From NCBI RefSeq assembly GCF_000949255.1, contig NZ_JXUW01000009.1, positions 30,915 through 94,914 on the forward strand: DNA of 64,000 nt, read 5' to 3'. This stretch comes from Ferrimicrobium acidiphilum DSM 19497. Its GTDB lineage: Bacteria > Actinomycetota > Acidimicrobiia > Acidimicrobiales > Acidimicrobiaceae. The position numbers were made by a program, and so were the translations under genes. The notes under the pieces were generated by a model. The model saw only the letters and a list, made by a program, of their open reading frames with translations, had not been told where the DNA came from and made no database searches. Below, piece by piece: positions 27,165-36,223 of this stretch (within the stretch, counting starts at the first letter, position 1; every line of letters begins with the position of its first letter).

Positions 27165-27739
27165 GGCTGACCTCCTTTGATGGCCTGCTCCAGCCTGGTG
27201 TATTCAGCAGGAGCTGTCGGTGTGGTGCCCCAATTACCCTCTCTAATAGGAAGTTTTCGCCTCATGAACCTCGTCGTGGTTGTACACGGAAGAGCGACAG
27301 ATTCGATTGAGTTGTCGAGAGCGAGAGTCGATTGCTTCAGGTCGGCTTTTGGGACGGACAATGACTTCTCCATGACTGAGACGGTAGCGCTCTCGTCTGG
27401 CCAGCCGAGCGCGGTGGTTTCAGGTACGTACTGGTTAACAACCTTTCTGGTTGTACACGCGAGGGTCGTGAGCATGCAAGCAAAGCTGTGAACTCCACAT
27501 CTGTTGGTTGGCCCCACGGTGGTGTTGCTGGAGGCGTACGTGGCTGGAAGTGGCTTAAAGGTTTTTGCGTAAGAACTCAGGCGCGTAGCGGTGGTAACGT
27601 TTAGGTGGTAGACGAGCCCGCAGAACGAACGCGTCGCTTGATCGGGAGTCGCCACTCGATGGCCTTGCGTCGCCATCTGGGTGACCAACTCTGCGTCGAT
27701 GCCTCCACGGCCAACGACCAGCATGCGATCGGATGTCAC
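27161..27739 (-). CDS. Uncharacterised 192-residue ORF, possibly a decayed SDR/epimerase
   Basis: GTG start at 27739 with GGAGG 4 nt upstream. The N-terminus RMLVVGRGGIDAELV with the following GHRV resembles a Rossmann beta-alpha-beta unit of NAD-dependent epimerases, but the third glycine is missing. Further stretches (GLVYHLNVTTA; ETTALGWPDES; AIKGGQP) fall in an order similar to such enzymes. No catalytic YxxxK is present. Either it is a diverged protein or the remnant of a longer gene broken into this and the next two ORFs. Confidence 0.4.
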   Translation of the reverse strand: MTSDRMLVVGRGGIDAELVTQMATQGHRVATPDQATRSFCGLVYHLNVTTATRLSSYAKTFKPLPATYASSNTTVGPTNRCGVHSFACMLTTLACTTRKVVNQYVPETTALGWPDESATVSVMEKSLSVPKADLKQSTLALDNSIESVALPCTTTTRFMRRKLPIREGNWGTTPTAPAEYTRLEQAIKGGQP

Positions 27740-28517
27740 CTTGCCTCCATAATGTCGAGAAGGACAAGATTACCGTAGTCTCGTCCCACCGGTAATCTTC
27801 AGCATAGGCCGCCATGGCATCGTCGACCATAAGCTAGCCGCAGTTGAGTAGCGATGTTAACTGAGAATATTCGGTCCCCAGACGGTCGCTTCCATCGCTT
27901 CCACCGACCGTACCTCATCTGGATCACTCCTTCTAGAGCGATTCAAGATTGACAAGAGGCCGAATTGGCTCTTCACTGGCGCCACGCTATCTCGAGGAGA
28001 GACGCTAATAAACTCGGTAACCATGGCGATTCTCTGCTCCGGTTCTGGATGAGCAGATACCTGGATCCAACCGATCTGGGCCCATATCTGTAACGTACAA
28101 CAAGCACCTCTATCCTGATCCAGCAGCGAGCGCAGACACCAACGGGTGCTCTGGATTTCATTGATGTTGAAGAGAAGTCGCTATATGACCTCCAGTTACG
28201 TCAACGGACTTGCTAGCCATGCTTGCCCTAACGCTCCGGAGGCGAACACTGTCCTAGATCCGGGTAACTTCTACTCCTATGAGCCCTATCAGTACGCGTC
28301 ATCGACGGCAACATGACTTGGAGAGGGTCAGCGGCGCCTTGATGCTGGTGTCGGCAGCCGGTCGAACGGCCACTGCTCCTAAATCAGGTTTGAGCAGAAG
28401 CATGGAAGGGCCATGGTAGGGGAGGATGATCATCTCACTATGATCAATCCCTTATACGAGTTCTTGCCGTTGAACACGAAATGATGTGGACCACCGGCCT
28501 TAGAGAGAGCGTGGTGC
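27740..28517. other. Gene-free stretch upstream of topA
   Basis: About 780 nt with only scattered short frames (91 codons minus at 27555-27830, 62 codons minus at 27973-28161, and a 43-codon plus frame starting near 28185). None has family features. It must contain the topA promoter and that of the coupled ORFs, and may hold eroded gene remnants. Confidence 0.4.
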
Positions 28518-31106
28518 ATGCCAAAACCGTTAGTCATTGTTGAATCTCCGACCAAGGCGCGAACTATCGCTCGCTTCCTTGGCGATGGCTACGTCGTCGA
28601 GTCTTCAGTGGGACACATACGTGATCTTCCTCGATCAGCAAAGGACATCCCTGCCTCAGCTAAGTCGCAGCCATGGTCTCGTCTCGGCGTAAACGTAGAT
28701 GATAACTTTGCCCCACTCTATATCATTCCAAATGAGAAGAAGGAGCAAGTAAAGAAGCTCAAGGCCCTACTCAAAGACGCGGATGAACTCTATCTCGCGA
28801 CAGACGAGGACCGCGAAGGTGAATCGATTGCCTGGCATCTTCTCGAGGTGCTGCGACCGTCGATCCCGATCCATCGCATGGTGTTCCATGAGATTACCGA
28901 CGCCGCCATCGCCCAGGCGCTCGCATCCCCTCGCACCCTCGATCAGCATCTCGTCAATGCACAGGAGGCACGCCGCATTCTCGATCGACTCTATGGCTAT
29001 GAGGTCTCTCCGGTACTCTGGAAGAAGGTGATGCCAAAGCTGTCAGCGGGGCGCGTTCAATCACCCGCAGCTCGACTCCTCGTAGAGCGGGAGCGTGAGC
29101 GAATGCAGTTTTGTTCGTCTAGCTTCGCCGATCTTGAGGCGACGTTGACGGCTACCGACGAAGACCGGGAGTTTCGTGCTCGGTTGACCCATATCGATGG
29201 ACGGCGAGTAGCTCAAGGCAGAGACTTTTTGCCGACTGGCGGACTCGCCCCAGCGGCTACCCAACAGGGAGTAGTCGCGCTTGGCCATGGCGATGCTACC
29301 TTGCTGGTTGCCGCTCTTGCTGGTGCAGATTTTCGGGTAACACGTGTCGAGGAGAAGCCGTATCGCCGGTCTCCGAGCGCGCCGTTCATGACGTCTACCC
29401 TTCAGCAGGAGGCTGGGCGTCGATTACGTTTTTCATCGTCGCGGACGATGAGCGTTGCTCAACGTCTGTATGAACGTGGGTTTATCACCTACATGCGAAC
29501 CGATTCGGTGATCTTGTCGGGGGAGGCGTTGACTGAGGCACGTAGGGTTATCAGCGCTCGTTTTGGAGCCAGTGAACTCCCTACTAGCCCAAGGGTCTAT
29601 CGATCCAAAATTAAGAATGCTCAAGAGGCTCATGAGGCTATTCGACCCTCGGGTGATGAATGGCGGTCGCCTGACGAGCTCGGTGGGCAGTTGAGCGGTG
29701 ATGAACTGCGGCTCTATGAACTCATCTGGAGGCGGACGCTTGCATCACAGATGGCTGATGTCCTCGGCGTGGTCGTTTCGGTGACGATCGATGCTCCAGT
29801 GACGAGTGATCTGGACCTTGCTGAGCAGAGACTTAGCTCCGGCGACAGAGTGACCTTTGCCAGCTCCGGTAGGGTGATCACCTCCCCTGGTTTCTTCCGG
29901 ATCTACCAAGAGAACGTTGAAGAGAACGAAGATACCCAGGAGTTGCCGCAGGTGGTGGCGGGTCAGGCACTCGAGGAGCGTGGCATCGAGGTGGTCGACC
30001 ATGTCACCAATCCACCCGCGCGTTATACCGAGGCGACGTTGGTGAAGGCGCTCGAGGAGCGTGGAATTGGTCGTCCATCTACCTACGCGAGCATTATCTC
30101 GACACTACTCGACCGCGGCTACGCCTGGAAGAAGGGGCAGGCTCTCGTCCCGAGCTTCGTGGCCTTTGCTGTCGTCCAGCTCATGGAGCGCTATTTTGCT
30201 CACCTGGTCAACTATGACTTCACCGCGCAACTCGAAGACGAGTTAGATGCGATCGCATCCGGTGAGCGCGAGGCTATTCCCTACCTACGACATTTCTATT
30301 TTGGCGATGAAGACAATGGCCTTAAAGAGGAGGTGCTGGTACAGCTGGGTGAGATTGACGCTCGTATGGTGAACACGATTCCAATCGGCGAGACTGACGA
30401 TGGCCGCGAGGTTGTGGTGCGAGTGGGACGGTATGGCCCATACGTGCAGCTCGACGATAAGACTGCGAGCTTGCCGGACTCGGTGACACCTGATGAACTC
30501 TCAGTCGAGAGTGCGTTGGCATTTCTATCTGCATCCGAGGTCAAGGAGCGACCTCTTGGTGAGATAGACGGCACGGCGGTGTTCGCGCGACTGGGCCGGT
30601 ACGGTGGCTATGTACAGCTCGGAGAGGGTGATAGCAAGGAGTTGAAGCGTGCTTCGCTGTTTCCCTCCATGACCGTGGAGTCGGTTACCCTAGAGGAGGC
30701 TGAGGCGCTTTTGTCGCTTCCGAGATCGGTGGGCACAGATCCAGAGACTGGTCAGGAGATTTTTGCACAAAACGGCCGGTTTGGACCTTACATGACGCGT
30801 GGCCGTGAGACTCGTTCACTTGACAAGCCCGAGGAGATCTTTACGATCAGCCTAGAGGAGGCGATCGAGAGGTTTAAGGAGCCTAAGCGTAGGGGGGCCC
30901 GAAGGGCTAGTTCAGTCGAGTTGGGAGTCGACCCAGAGGGTGGCGCCAAGGTAGTGTTGCGCTCCGGTCGGTTTGGTCCATACGTGACCGACGGGCAAGT
31001 TAACGCTTCGCTGCCGCGTGGCGTTGAGCCGACCGAGGTGACACTTGAACAGGCACTGGATCTACTCAATGAGCGCAAGGCGAAACTTAACAACGACCGT
31101 GGATAG
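28518..31106 (+). CDS. topA: DNA topoisomerase I (type IA)
   Basis: 862 residues. The TOPRIM domain starts PLVIVESPTKARTIARFLG and carries EDREGESIAWHL. The catalytic tyrosine lies in GFITYMRTDSV (about residue 317). The C-terminus has four Topo_C_Rpt-type repeats, each marked by GR(Y/F)G(P/G)Y (at 30430, 30597, 30777 and 30967), and no zinc fingers, as usual for actinobacterial TopA. It relaxes negative supercoils. The tmk start lies inside the last codons of this gene. Confidence 0.96.
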   Translation: MPKPLVIVESPTKARTIARFLGDGYVVESSVGHIRDLPRSAKDIPASAKSQPWSRLGVNVDDNFAPLYIIPNEKKEQVKKLKALLKDADELYLATDEDREGESIAWHLLEVLRPSIPIHRMVFHEITDAAIAQALASPRTLDQHLVNAQEARRILDRLYGYEVSPVLWKKVMPKLSAGRVQSPAARLLVERERERMQFCSSSFADLEATLTATDEDREFRARLTHIDGRRVAQGRDFLPTGGLAPAATQQGVVALGHGDATLLVAALAGADFRVTRVEEKPYRRSPSAPFMTSTLQQEAGRRLRFSSSRTMSVAQRLYERGFITYMRTDSVILSGEALTEARRVISARFGASELPTSPRVYRSKIKNAQEAHEAIRPSGDEWRSPDELGGQLSGDELRLYELIWRRTLASQMADVLGVVVSVTIDAPVTSDLDLAEQRLSSGDRVTFASSGRVITSPGFFRIYQENVEENEDTQELPQVVAGQALEERGIEVVDHVTNPPARYTEATLVKALEERGIGRPSTYASIISTLLDRGYAWKKGQALVPSFVAFAVVQLMERYFAHLVNYDFTAQLEDELDAIASGEREAIPYLRHFYFGDEDNGLKEEVLVQLGEIDARMVNTIPIGETDDGREVVVRVGRYGPYVQLDDKTASLPDSVTPDELSVESALAFLSASEVKERPLGEIDGTAVFARLGRYGGYVQLGEGDSKELKRASLFPSMTVESVTLEEAEALLSLPRSVGTDPETGQEIFAQNGRFGPYMTRGRETRSLDKPEEIFTISLEEAIERFKEPKRRGARRASSVELGVDPEGGAKVVLRSGRFGPYVTDGQVNASLPRGVEPTEVTLEQALDLLNERKAKLNNDRG

Positions 31107-31698
31107 GTATCGACGAGGCGCTCTTGTCGTGCTAGAGGGTCCCGATCGAGTGGGAAAATCAACCCAGGTAGAACAGCTTGCACACCTGCTAAGACAGCGA
31201 GGAAGATCGGTGCTGGTGTCGCGCGAACCCGGTGGGGACGCCTTGGGTGAGGCGATCAGGACCATGGTGCTTGCCTCTCATCTAGACCCGTGGACAGAGA
31301 TCTTCCTCTTCTTGGCTGGGCGTGCGCGTCATCTCGACGAGGTGATCGAGCCCGCCTTGGCTCATGGGGAGCTTGTTCTGCTGGATCGTTATACCCCTTC
31401 TACCCTGGTCTATCAAGGAGCTGAACTAGGCGATGAGGTGGTTGCTGAGCTATGCTCGCTGCCAGTTTTTCGCACGCCTGAGTTGACGATCATCCTTGAC
31501 CGCGAACTTCCCTTGGCAGAGCTTGAGGCCTCGGATCGTTTTGAGAGCACGGGGCTAGCAGGCTGGCAGGTGCGTCGTTCACGTTACTTGAGTTTCTCCC
31601 ACCGTTTTGGATGGACTACGGTCTCAGGCGAGGGGTCTGAGGAGGAGGTTGTTCTGCGACTTCTGGATGTGCTGACCGCGGCGGGGATCATCGAGTGA
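31099..31698 (+). CDS. tmk: dTMP kinase
   Basis: 199 residues from the GTG at 31099, overlapping the topA end by 8 nt; longer in-frame extensions lie wholly within topA and are not credible. P-loop LEGPDRVGKSTQ (Arg where many bacterial enzymes have Gly), the REPGG motif (SREPGGDALGEAIR) and DRYTPSTLVYQG (DRY thymidylate-binding motif) are intact. It phosphorylates dTMP to dTDP for DNA synthesis. Followed by holB with a GTGA overlap. Confidence 0.93.
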   Translation: MDRYRRGALVVLEGPDRVGKSTQVEQLAHLLRQRGRSVLVSREPGGDALGEAIRTMVLASHLDPWTEIFLFLAGRARHLDEVIEPALAHGELVLLDRYTPSTLVYQGAELGDEVVAELCSLPVFRTPELTIILDRELPLAELEASDRFESTGLAGWQVRRSRYLSFSHRFGWTTVSGEGSEEEVVLRLLDVLTAAGIIE

Positions 31699-32573
31699 GG
31701 ACGTTAGCTGAGTTTCGCCAGTTTCGACCGCTGACAGTCGGACGAATCGAAGCTGCGCTCGATGCCGACTCCTCCAGCTACCTATTGAAGGGACCGCGAG
31801 GGTGTGGAGCCGATGAACTATTGGGTGCGATCGCTCAGGCGTTGCTGGGAGGTTGTGGGGGATGTGGCCACTGTTGGGCGTGCCGAGAGGTAGCAGATGG
31901 TGAGCACCCTGATGTGTTGTGGGCACAGGGAGAACGCGGCAAGGCTGTGGCGGTCGAGGAGTTACGTCGCGTGGTCCGGTTCGCCAGTCTAGCGCCAGTC
32001 CAGGCGCGCTATCGGGTGGTGATAATCCCAGATATCGATACTTTGAGGCTCACCTTTCCAGTAATCCTGAAGGCTCTGGAGGAGCCTCCTACTGCCACCA
32101 AGTGGCTCCTGTCGGCTGCACTGATTGGGGCGGAGCTTTCGCCGGTTGCGTCACGATGTTTCACGGTCGAGCTAGAGGCTCCGAGCGATGATGAGATCGA
32201 GGAGCGTTTTCGAGAGGCCAATGTTCATGCCACCGCAGCCCTGGTTCGCTGGACGCGGCGACGGCTTGATCGAGTGTCGCTTTTCGCACGCCTCACCGAT
32301 GCCGAACGCTATCTCTCAACCTTTCAGGATCTTCCCGAACTCGTGCGAGACGATGCGCGCTGGTGCATGGAGTTGGTACATCGGCTGACACCAGAGGATC
32401 TTGGCAACACAGGTGACGCAGAAGAGGTTATCCAGTGCGGATTAGAGATTCTGATCGCAGCTCATCCTGAGAACGCTGATTGGTTGCGTCGCGCTACTCG
32501 TGCGTCATTGTCGTTGAGCCGTCATCTTCCTGTGCAGCTGGTGTTGGCTGAGCTGATTCTGCGTGCTGGTTAG
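31695..32573 (+). CDS. holB: DNA polymerase III delta' subunit
   Basis: 292 residues, GTG start overlapping the tmk stop by 4 nt. A four-cysteine zinc module is visible (CGGCGHCWAC), followed by EHPDVLWAQGERGKAV, both typical of clamp-loader subunits. The P-loop is degenerate, as expected for delta', which does not hydrolyse ATP. The topA-tmk-holB order is common in Actinobacteria. Confidence 0.9.
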   Translation: MRTLAEFRQFRPLTVGRIEAALDADSSSYLLKGPRGCGADELLGAIAQALLGGCGGCGHCWACREVADGEHPDVLWAQGERGKAVAVEELRRVVRFASLAPVQARYRVVIIPDIDTLRLTFPVILKALEEPPTATKWLLSAALIGAELSPVASRCFTVELEAPSDDEIEERFREANVHATAALVRWTRRRLDRVSLFARLTDAERYLSTFQDLPELVRDDARWCMELVHRLTPEDLGNTGDAEEVIQCGLEILIAAHPENADWLRRATRASLSLSRHLPVQLVLAELILRAG

Positions 32574-32599
32574 CTAAGCTACTCGAAGACAAACATTAG

Positions 32600-32675
32600 G
32601 CCCGGGTAGCTCAGTCGGTAGAGCAGCTCACTCGTAATGAGCAGGTCAGGGGTTCGAATCCCCTCTCGGGCTCCA
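32600..32675 (+). tRNA. tRNA-Thr (anticodon CGT)
   Basis: A 76-nt cloverleaf with encoded CCA. The acceptor GCCCGGG pairs with CTCGGGC. The anticodon stem CTCA(C)/(A)TGAG has the loop CTCGTAA (anticodon CGT). The T-arm is GGGG TTCGAAT CCCC. It starts 26 nt after holB. Confidence 0.96.
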
Positions 32676-32775
32676 CGCTAGCAGCATATGTCTAGCTATC
32701 TGAGAGATGAAGACGGTCGGACTTGTCATGTTCCGACGCAGCGATGTAGCCGAGTGCTAGCGTGTTCGGCGAACG

Positions 32776-33375
32776 ATGGGACTGAGTGTGGCGGATAAGA
32801 AGAACTTTTCATCGGATGCGATGCAATATACCGAAAACCTATATTCAGCGGCGTTGAGAATGACTCACAATGCTGCGGATGCTGAAGACCTCGTCCAAGA
32901 GACTTTCTTGAAGGCCTATCGTGGGTACGACTCCTTCCAAGCCGGAACCAACTTGAAGGCTTGGCTATATCGTATTCTTACTAACACCTATATCAATATC
33001 TATCGCGCTAAAAAGCGGCGTCCGGATGAGAGTAATCTCGAGGATGTCGAGGATCTATATCTCTATCGGCGACTCGGGGGACTTGAGGCGGTTCAGGCTG
33101 GTCGCAGCGCTGAGGAGGAGGTGCTCGACAGGATTACCGATACCGATGTCAAGGCAGCGATCGATTCGCTACCTGAGCAGTTTCGTCTCGCTGTGGTGCT
33201 CTCGGATATCGAAGGATTCTCCTATAAGGAGATCGCTGAGATCATGGATGTGCCGCTCGGGACGGTGATGAGTCGACTCCATCGGGGAAGAAGAGCGATG
33301 CAAAGAGCGTTGCTTGAGTTAGAACTTCAGAAGGCCGCAGTCAGTGGTAATCTTGAAGAGGGTAACTGGTCGTAA
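32776..33375 (+). CDS. ECF sigma factor, SigR/SigH type
   Basis: 199 residues. Region 2 has [19 protein letters not shown] and [15 protein letters not shown]; region 4 has [24 protein letters not shown]. This sequence group is the redox-stress SigR of Streptomyces and SigH of mycobacteria. The next gene is the matching zinc anti-sigma factor after 14 nt, so thiol-oxidative stress control is expected. The ATG at 32776 is used; GTG at 32788 would also work. Confidence 0.92.
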   Translation: MGLSVADKKNFSSDAMQYTENLYSAALRMTHNAADAEDLVQETFLKAYRGYDSFQAGTNLKAWLYRILTNTYINIYRAKKRRPDESNLEDVEDLYLYRRLGGLEAVQAGRSAEEEVLDRITDTDVKAAIDSLPEQFRLAVVLSDIEGFSYKEIAEIMDVPLGTVMSRLHRGRRAMQRALLELELQKAAVSGNLEEGNWS

Positions 33376-33389
33376 GGATCATCGAGGAT

Positions 33390-33680
33390 ATGGATGCTTT
33401 GAGAACAATCGATAATGAGTTCGAGTCGGACGAGTGCCGTAAGGTAATTACCCAACTCTACGAGTTTCTCGACAGCGAGCTCACTGATGATCGGCGCGAG
33501 CGGGTTCGCCAGCACCTCGATCATTGTGGGTCATGCCTAGAGGCCTTCGAGTTCGAGGCTGAGCTTCGAGCAGTGATCGTCTCTCACTCGAAAGAACAGG
33601 TTCCAGAGAGCCTGATGCGAAAGCTTGCCATGCTCATCGAAGAGGAAGAGGGACTTACACCCAATCAAGCATCGGAATAG
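33390..33680 (+). CDS. Zinc-binding anti-sigma factor, RsrA type
   Basis: 96 residues with the ZAS motif HLDHCGSC (His, then CxxC) in the usual helical setting and the SDECRKVITQLYEFLD lead. RsrA/RshA hold SigR/SigH inactive until the cysteines are oxidised and zinc is released. Adjacent to its sigma factor, with GAGG near the ATG. Confidence 0.9.
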   Translation: MDALRTIDNEFESDECRKVITQLYEFLDSELTDDRRERVRQHLDHCGSCLEAFEFEAELRAVIVSHSKEQVPESLMRKLAMLIEEEEGLTPNQASE

Positions 33681-33732
33681 TTCCAATCTTTGATCCGTTA
33701 CAGGTTACATGCCATACGGAGGGGATGAATTA

Positions 33733-33909
33733 GTGAACGTTCCGGATTCTTCTGGAACGGGGCGACCTGCCCGAACTTTTGACAAGGGTCGTGTATGCAA
33801 GGAACCCGATTGCGGTACCGCGCTCTCGATCTACAACAAAGGGAAGTATTGTTATCTGCATGAGCCGCTCATGGTTCCGCGGACACGAGGACGCAAAAAA
33901 ATAGCCTAG
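33733..33909 (+). CDS. Small zinc-finger-like protein
   Basis: 58 residues from the GTG at 33733, which has GGAGGGG 8 nt upstream; the ATG at 33709 would place that ribosome site inside the gene. Possible zinc ligands are C and C in VCKEPDCG, then C and H in KYCYLHEP, followed by a basic tail PRTRGRKK. Probably co-transcribed with sigR-rsrA. Small proteins of this form occur in other Actinobacteria; function unknown. Confidence 0.65.
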   Translation: MNVPDSSGTGRPARTFDKGRVCKEPDCGTALSIYNKGKYCYLHEPLMVPRTRGRKKIA

Positions 33910-33931
33910 GCTTCCACTTAGGAGGTTATGA

Positions 33932-34984
33932 ATGGCCCAAATCATCGCTCGTGGGTTTGCGGTAGGGACCGCAAGGCTTCTCATTCATCAGTCAAGCGGT
34001 GTTGGTGTTCGTGATTACACAGCGCTCGCCGAGAAGGCTTCTAGGGTCGTCGAGGATCTTACTGGTCTTGAACTTGATCTGCCATCGTTTGCAATTGAGG
34101 GTGTAGATAGACGGGGATGGGCGGAACATAACATAGATTCCTATGCGGCCTTGATAGAGCGGTTGACGCCGCCCAATCGGCCGGGTTCCGCAGGCATGGC
34201 TGAACTCAACGCTGTCGCCCTCGGGGGGTTGCTCGGCAGCTTCGCTGGCAAGGTTTTGGGCCAGTACGATCCGGCGTTCGCTATCTCGTCGCCCGCCATC
34301 TGGATGGTCGATGAGAATATCGATCACTTCGCTCATCGAGCTCAGCTTGACGCCGATGAAGTGGCACTTTGGGTGTTGGTACACGAACTCACTCACCGGG
34401 CACAGTTTCACGCCGTTGGCTGGTTTCGCGAGCGCCTCTTGGCCCTTATGACCCAGCTGTTCACCGCCTCAACAATCTCTCCTATCGATCTCCTCGGCGA
34501 GGTCTTCGCTAGGCTTCGCGGCCTTAGCTCGAGCCAATCTGTTGATGTTACAACCCTGTTTTTGCCTGAACGATTGCGCTCAGTCGCTCGAGAGGCCACA
34601 ACGATCATGACGGTGGCTGAGGGGCATGCCGAGTGGGTGATGCGTCAGGTTTCGAGAGAGATCATCCCTCATCGGGACGAGTTCGAGCGTACGATAGACG
34701 AGCGGAGACAGACAACTGGCGTCGCGAAAATAGTCGCCCAACTTACTGGTATTGCCTCCAAAAGGAGCCAATACTCGCTAGGGCTCCACTTTTTCGAGGC
34801 TATTGCCGCTGAGGATGGCGACGCACCCAGGCGCGTTTTTGCTTCGCCGAATGGATTGCCAACGACGAACGAGCTGACTGATCCCGGTCGCTGGGTCCGC
34901 CGCATGAGTTGCAACGGTAACGGCGTTGCAACTCATGCGGCGTCGTTAGCTGGGCGACCCAGTGGTAAGCGAGGCCTGAGGTGA
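33932..34984 (+). CDS. Zinc-dependent metalloprotease, DUF2342 family
   Basis: 350 residues, AGGAGG 7 nt before the ATG. The zincin motif HELTHRAQF lies in DEVALWVLVHELTHRAQF, and a downstream EGHAEWVM gives the third ligand region. DUF2342 zincins are actinobacterial and lie beside tilS and hpt in many genomes. The natural C-terminus should end near LTDPGRWVRRM. The last residues are instead read through a 19-bp inverted repeat and up to the border of an IS, whose first base follows the TGA stop. The enzyme core is intact. Confidence 0.85.
   Translation: MAQIIARGFAVGTARLLIHQSSGVGVRDYTALAEKASRVVEDLTGLELDLPSFAIEGVDRRGWAEHNIDSYAALIERLTPPNRPGSAGMAELNAVALGGLLGSFAGKVLGQYDPAFAISSPAIWMVDENIDHFAHRAQLDADEVALWVLVHELTHRAQFHAVGWFRERLLALMTQLFTASTISPIDLLGEVFARLRGLSSSQSVDVTTLFLPERLRSVAREATTIMTVAEGHAEWVMRQVSREIIPHRDEFERTIDERRQTTGVAKIVAQLTGIASKRSQYSLGLHFFEAIAAEDGDAPRRVFASPNGLPTTNELTDPGRWVRRMSCNGNGVATHAASLAGRPSGKRGLR
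34898..34942. repeat. Perfect 19-bp inverted repeat at the 3' end of the metalloprotease gene
   Basis: CGCCGCATGAGTTGCAACG, loop GTAACGG, then its exact reverse complement. It lies within the last codons of the metalloprotease frame, about 40 nt before the IS left end. Such a long perfect stem suggests a strong transcript-end hairpin or a preferred folded target for the IS. No U-tract follows. Confidence 0.75.
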
Positions 34985-36204
34985 TGACCAAACCGGAGCG
35001 CAAAGCCCCGTCTGTAAGGGCTGGATAGAGCGACCTCGATTACATCCCAAAGTCAAGTCTGTCAGACTCTCAACCAATACTATGAGCATTCGCGAGCGAC
35101 TTTATCCACAAGAACAGGAGTTATCCGTTCTCGTGCGTCACTGCTCCGATGCTCGCTATGTCTGGAATCTAGCACTTGAACAACGCAACTCATGGAGACG
35201 CCGACGATCACAGAGGATCACCACCCATTCTCAAGATGCTAGAACTCGCCAAAGTTCGTAAGCTAACTTGGCTCAAAGAAGGCTCGTCCACAATTCAACA
35301 ACAGGCTCTTCGAGACCTAAATCAAGCATTTCAAAACTGGTGGAAACGACCGGATCACTTTGGCAGACCAACATGGCCCAAAGCCGGTATCAATGAAGGC
35401 TTTGTAATACGGGATCTGTCCGTTCGACGGCTCAACCGCAAGTGGGGCCAGGTGTTCATCCCTAAGTGTGGGTGGGTTAAGTTCCGCGTCACCCGTGAGT
35501 GGCGTGATATAGAAACAGCGTTGTCCGCATGAGTTACCAAAGATCGCGCCGGACGATGGTGTGAGCTTCACCCGTCCAGCTCCACAGATTGAACGCGAGC
35601 CTACCGGCGAGATAGTCGGCCTGGACATGGGTGTCACTCATACGGTGGCTACGTCCAAGGACAAGTTTCTCGATATGAAACTACTCACCAACCGAGAGCG
35701 CCAACCTAAGAGGCGACTACAACGCAAACTAGCTAGACAGACCAAAGGCTCCAACCGTCGTAATGCTACAAAGCTAGCTATAGCTAGCTATCAGCAAAGG
35801 AGACCGATCGACGCAAAGACTGGATCGAGTGGACCACGACCTGATTGCCCTAGAGGATTTGGGGGTCAAGAACATGATCCGTTCGGCCACGGGCACGGTT
35901 GAGAACCCAGGCAAGAACGTTGCTCAGAAGTCCGGACTCAACAGGTCTATCCTCGAACAGAGCTGGGGTATGTTCCACAGACGGCTCACTGACAAAGCTA
36001 TCAATACCATAACCCCAATGCCATAACCCCAGTAGAAATCATCGCCATCAACCCCACATACACGAGCCTACGTTGTTCTAGGTGTGATCTAAGGACGTGG
36101 AGGGACATCGCACGCTAACAAGCACCCAGACCCAGTGAAGCGTCAACCAGCCGAAGCTGCATGAGCAGCCTAGGAAGCCCCGTCCGTAGGGGTGGGGAGG
36201 ATGT
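34985..36204 (+). mobile_element. IS200/IS605-family element, tnpB-only, degenerate (copy 1, 1220 bp)
   Basis: Bounded by comparison with copy 2: both start TGACCAAACCGGAGCG and both end GGGGAGGATGT, with unrelated flanks outside. Each end folds a hairpin of the type AAGCCCCGTC-N-AAGGGC. No TnpA transposase is encoded; only a broken tnpB. The element fills the space between the DUF2342 gene and tilS, which are otherwise neighbours in related genomes. Being tnpA-less, it must have moved with a transposase from elsewhere. Confidence 0.85.
35082..36118 (+). pseudogene. tnpB: tnpB remnant with several frameshifts
   Basis: RNA-guided nuclease family of IS605-type elements, here broken. The pieces in order are an N-terminal part (MSIRERLYPQEQELSVLV) in one frame, then LTWLKEGSSTIQQQALRDL in a second, the RuvC-I Asp in GLDMGVTHTVATSKD, the RuvC-II Glu in LIALEDLGVKN in another frame, and a truncated zinc motif CSRCDLR. 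The second CxxC and the RuvC-III Asp are missing. It cannot encode an active nuclease. Confidence 0.85.
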
Positions 36205-36223
36205 AACGAGTAGGCTCGTTAGC

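Noticed and set aside
27177..27491. 104-codon plus-strand ORF opposite the 192-residue ORF
   Set aside because: No ribosome site; the opposite strand has a GGAGG-led start and stop-start coupling, so this frame is more likely a shadow.
35176..36026. Separate hypothetical genes within IS copy 1
   Set aside because: They are consecutive pieces of one broken tnpB in different frames, shown by their order and RuvC motifs.
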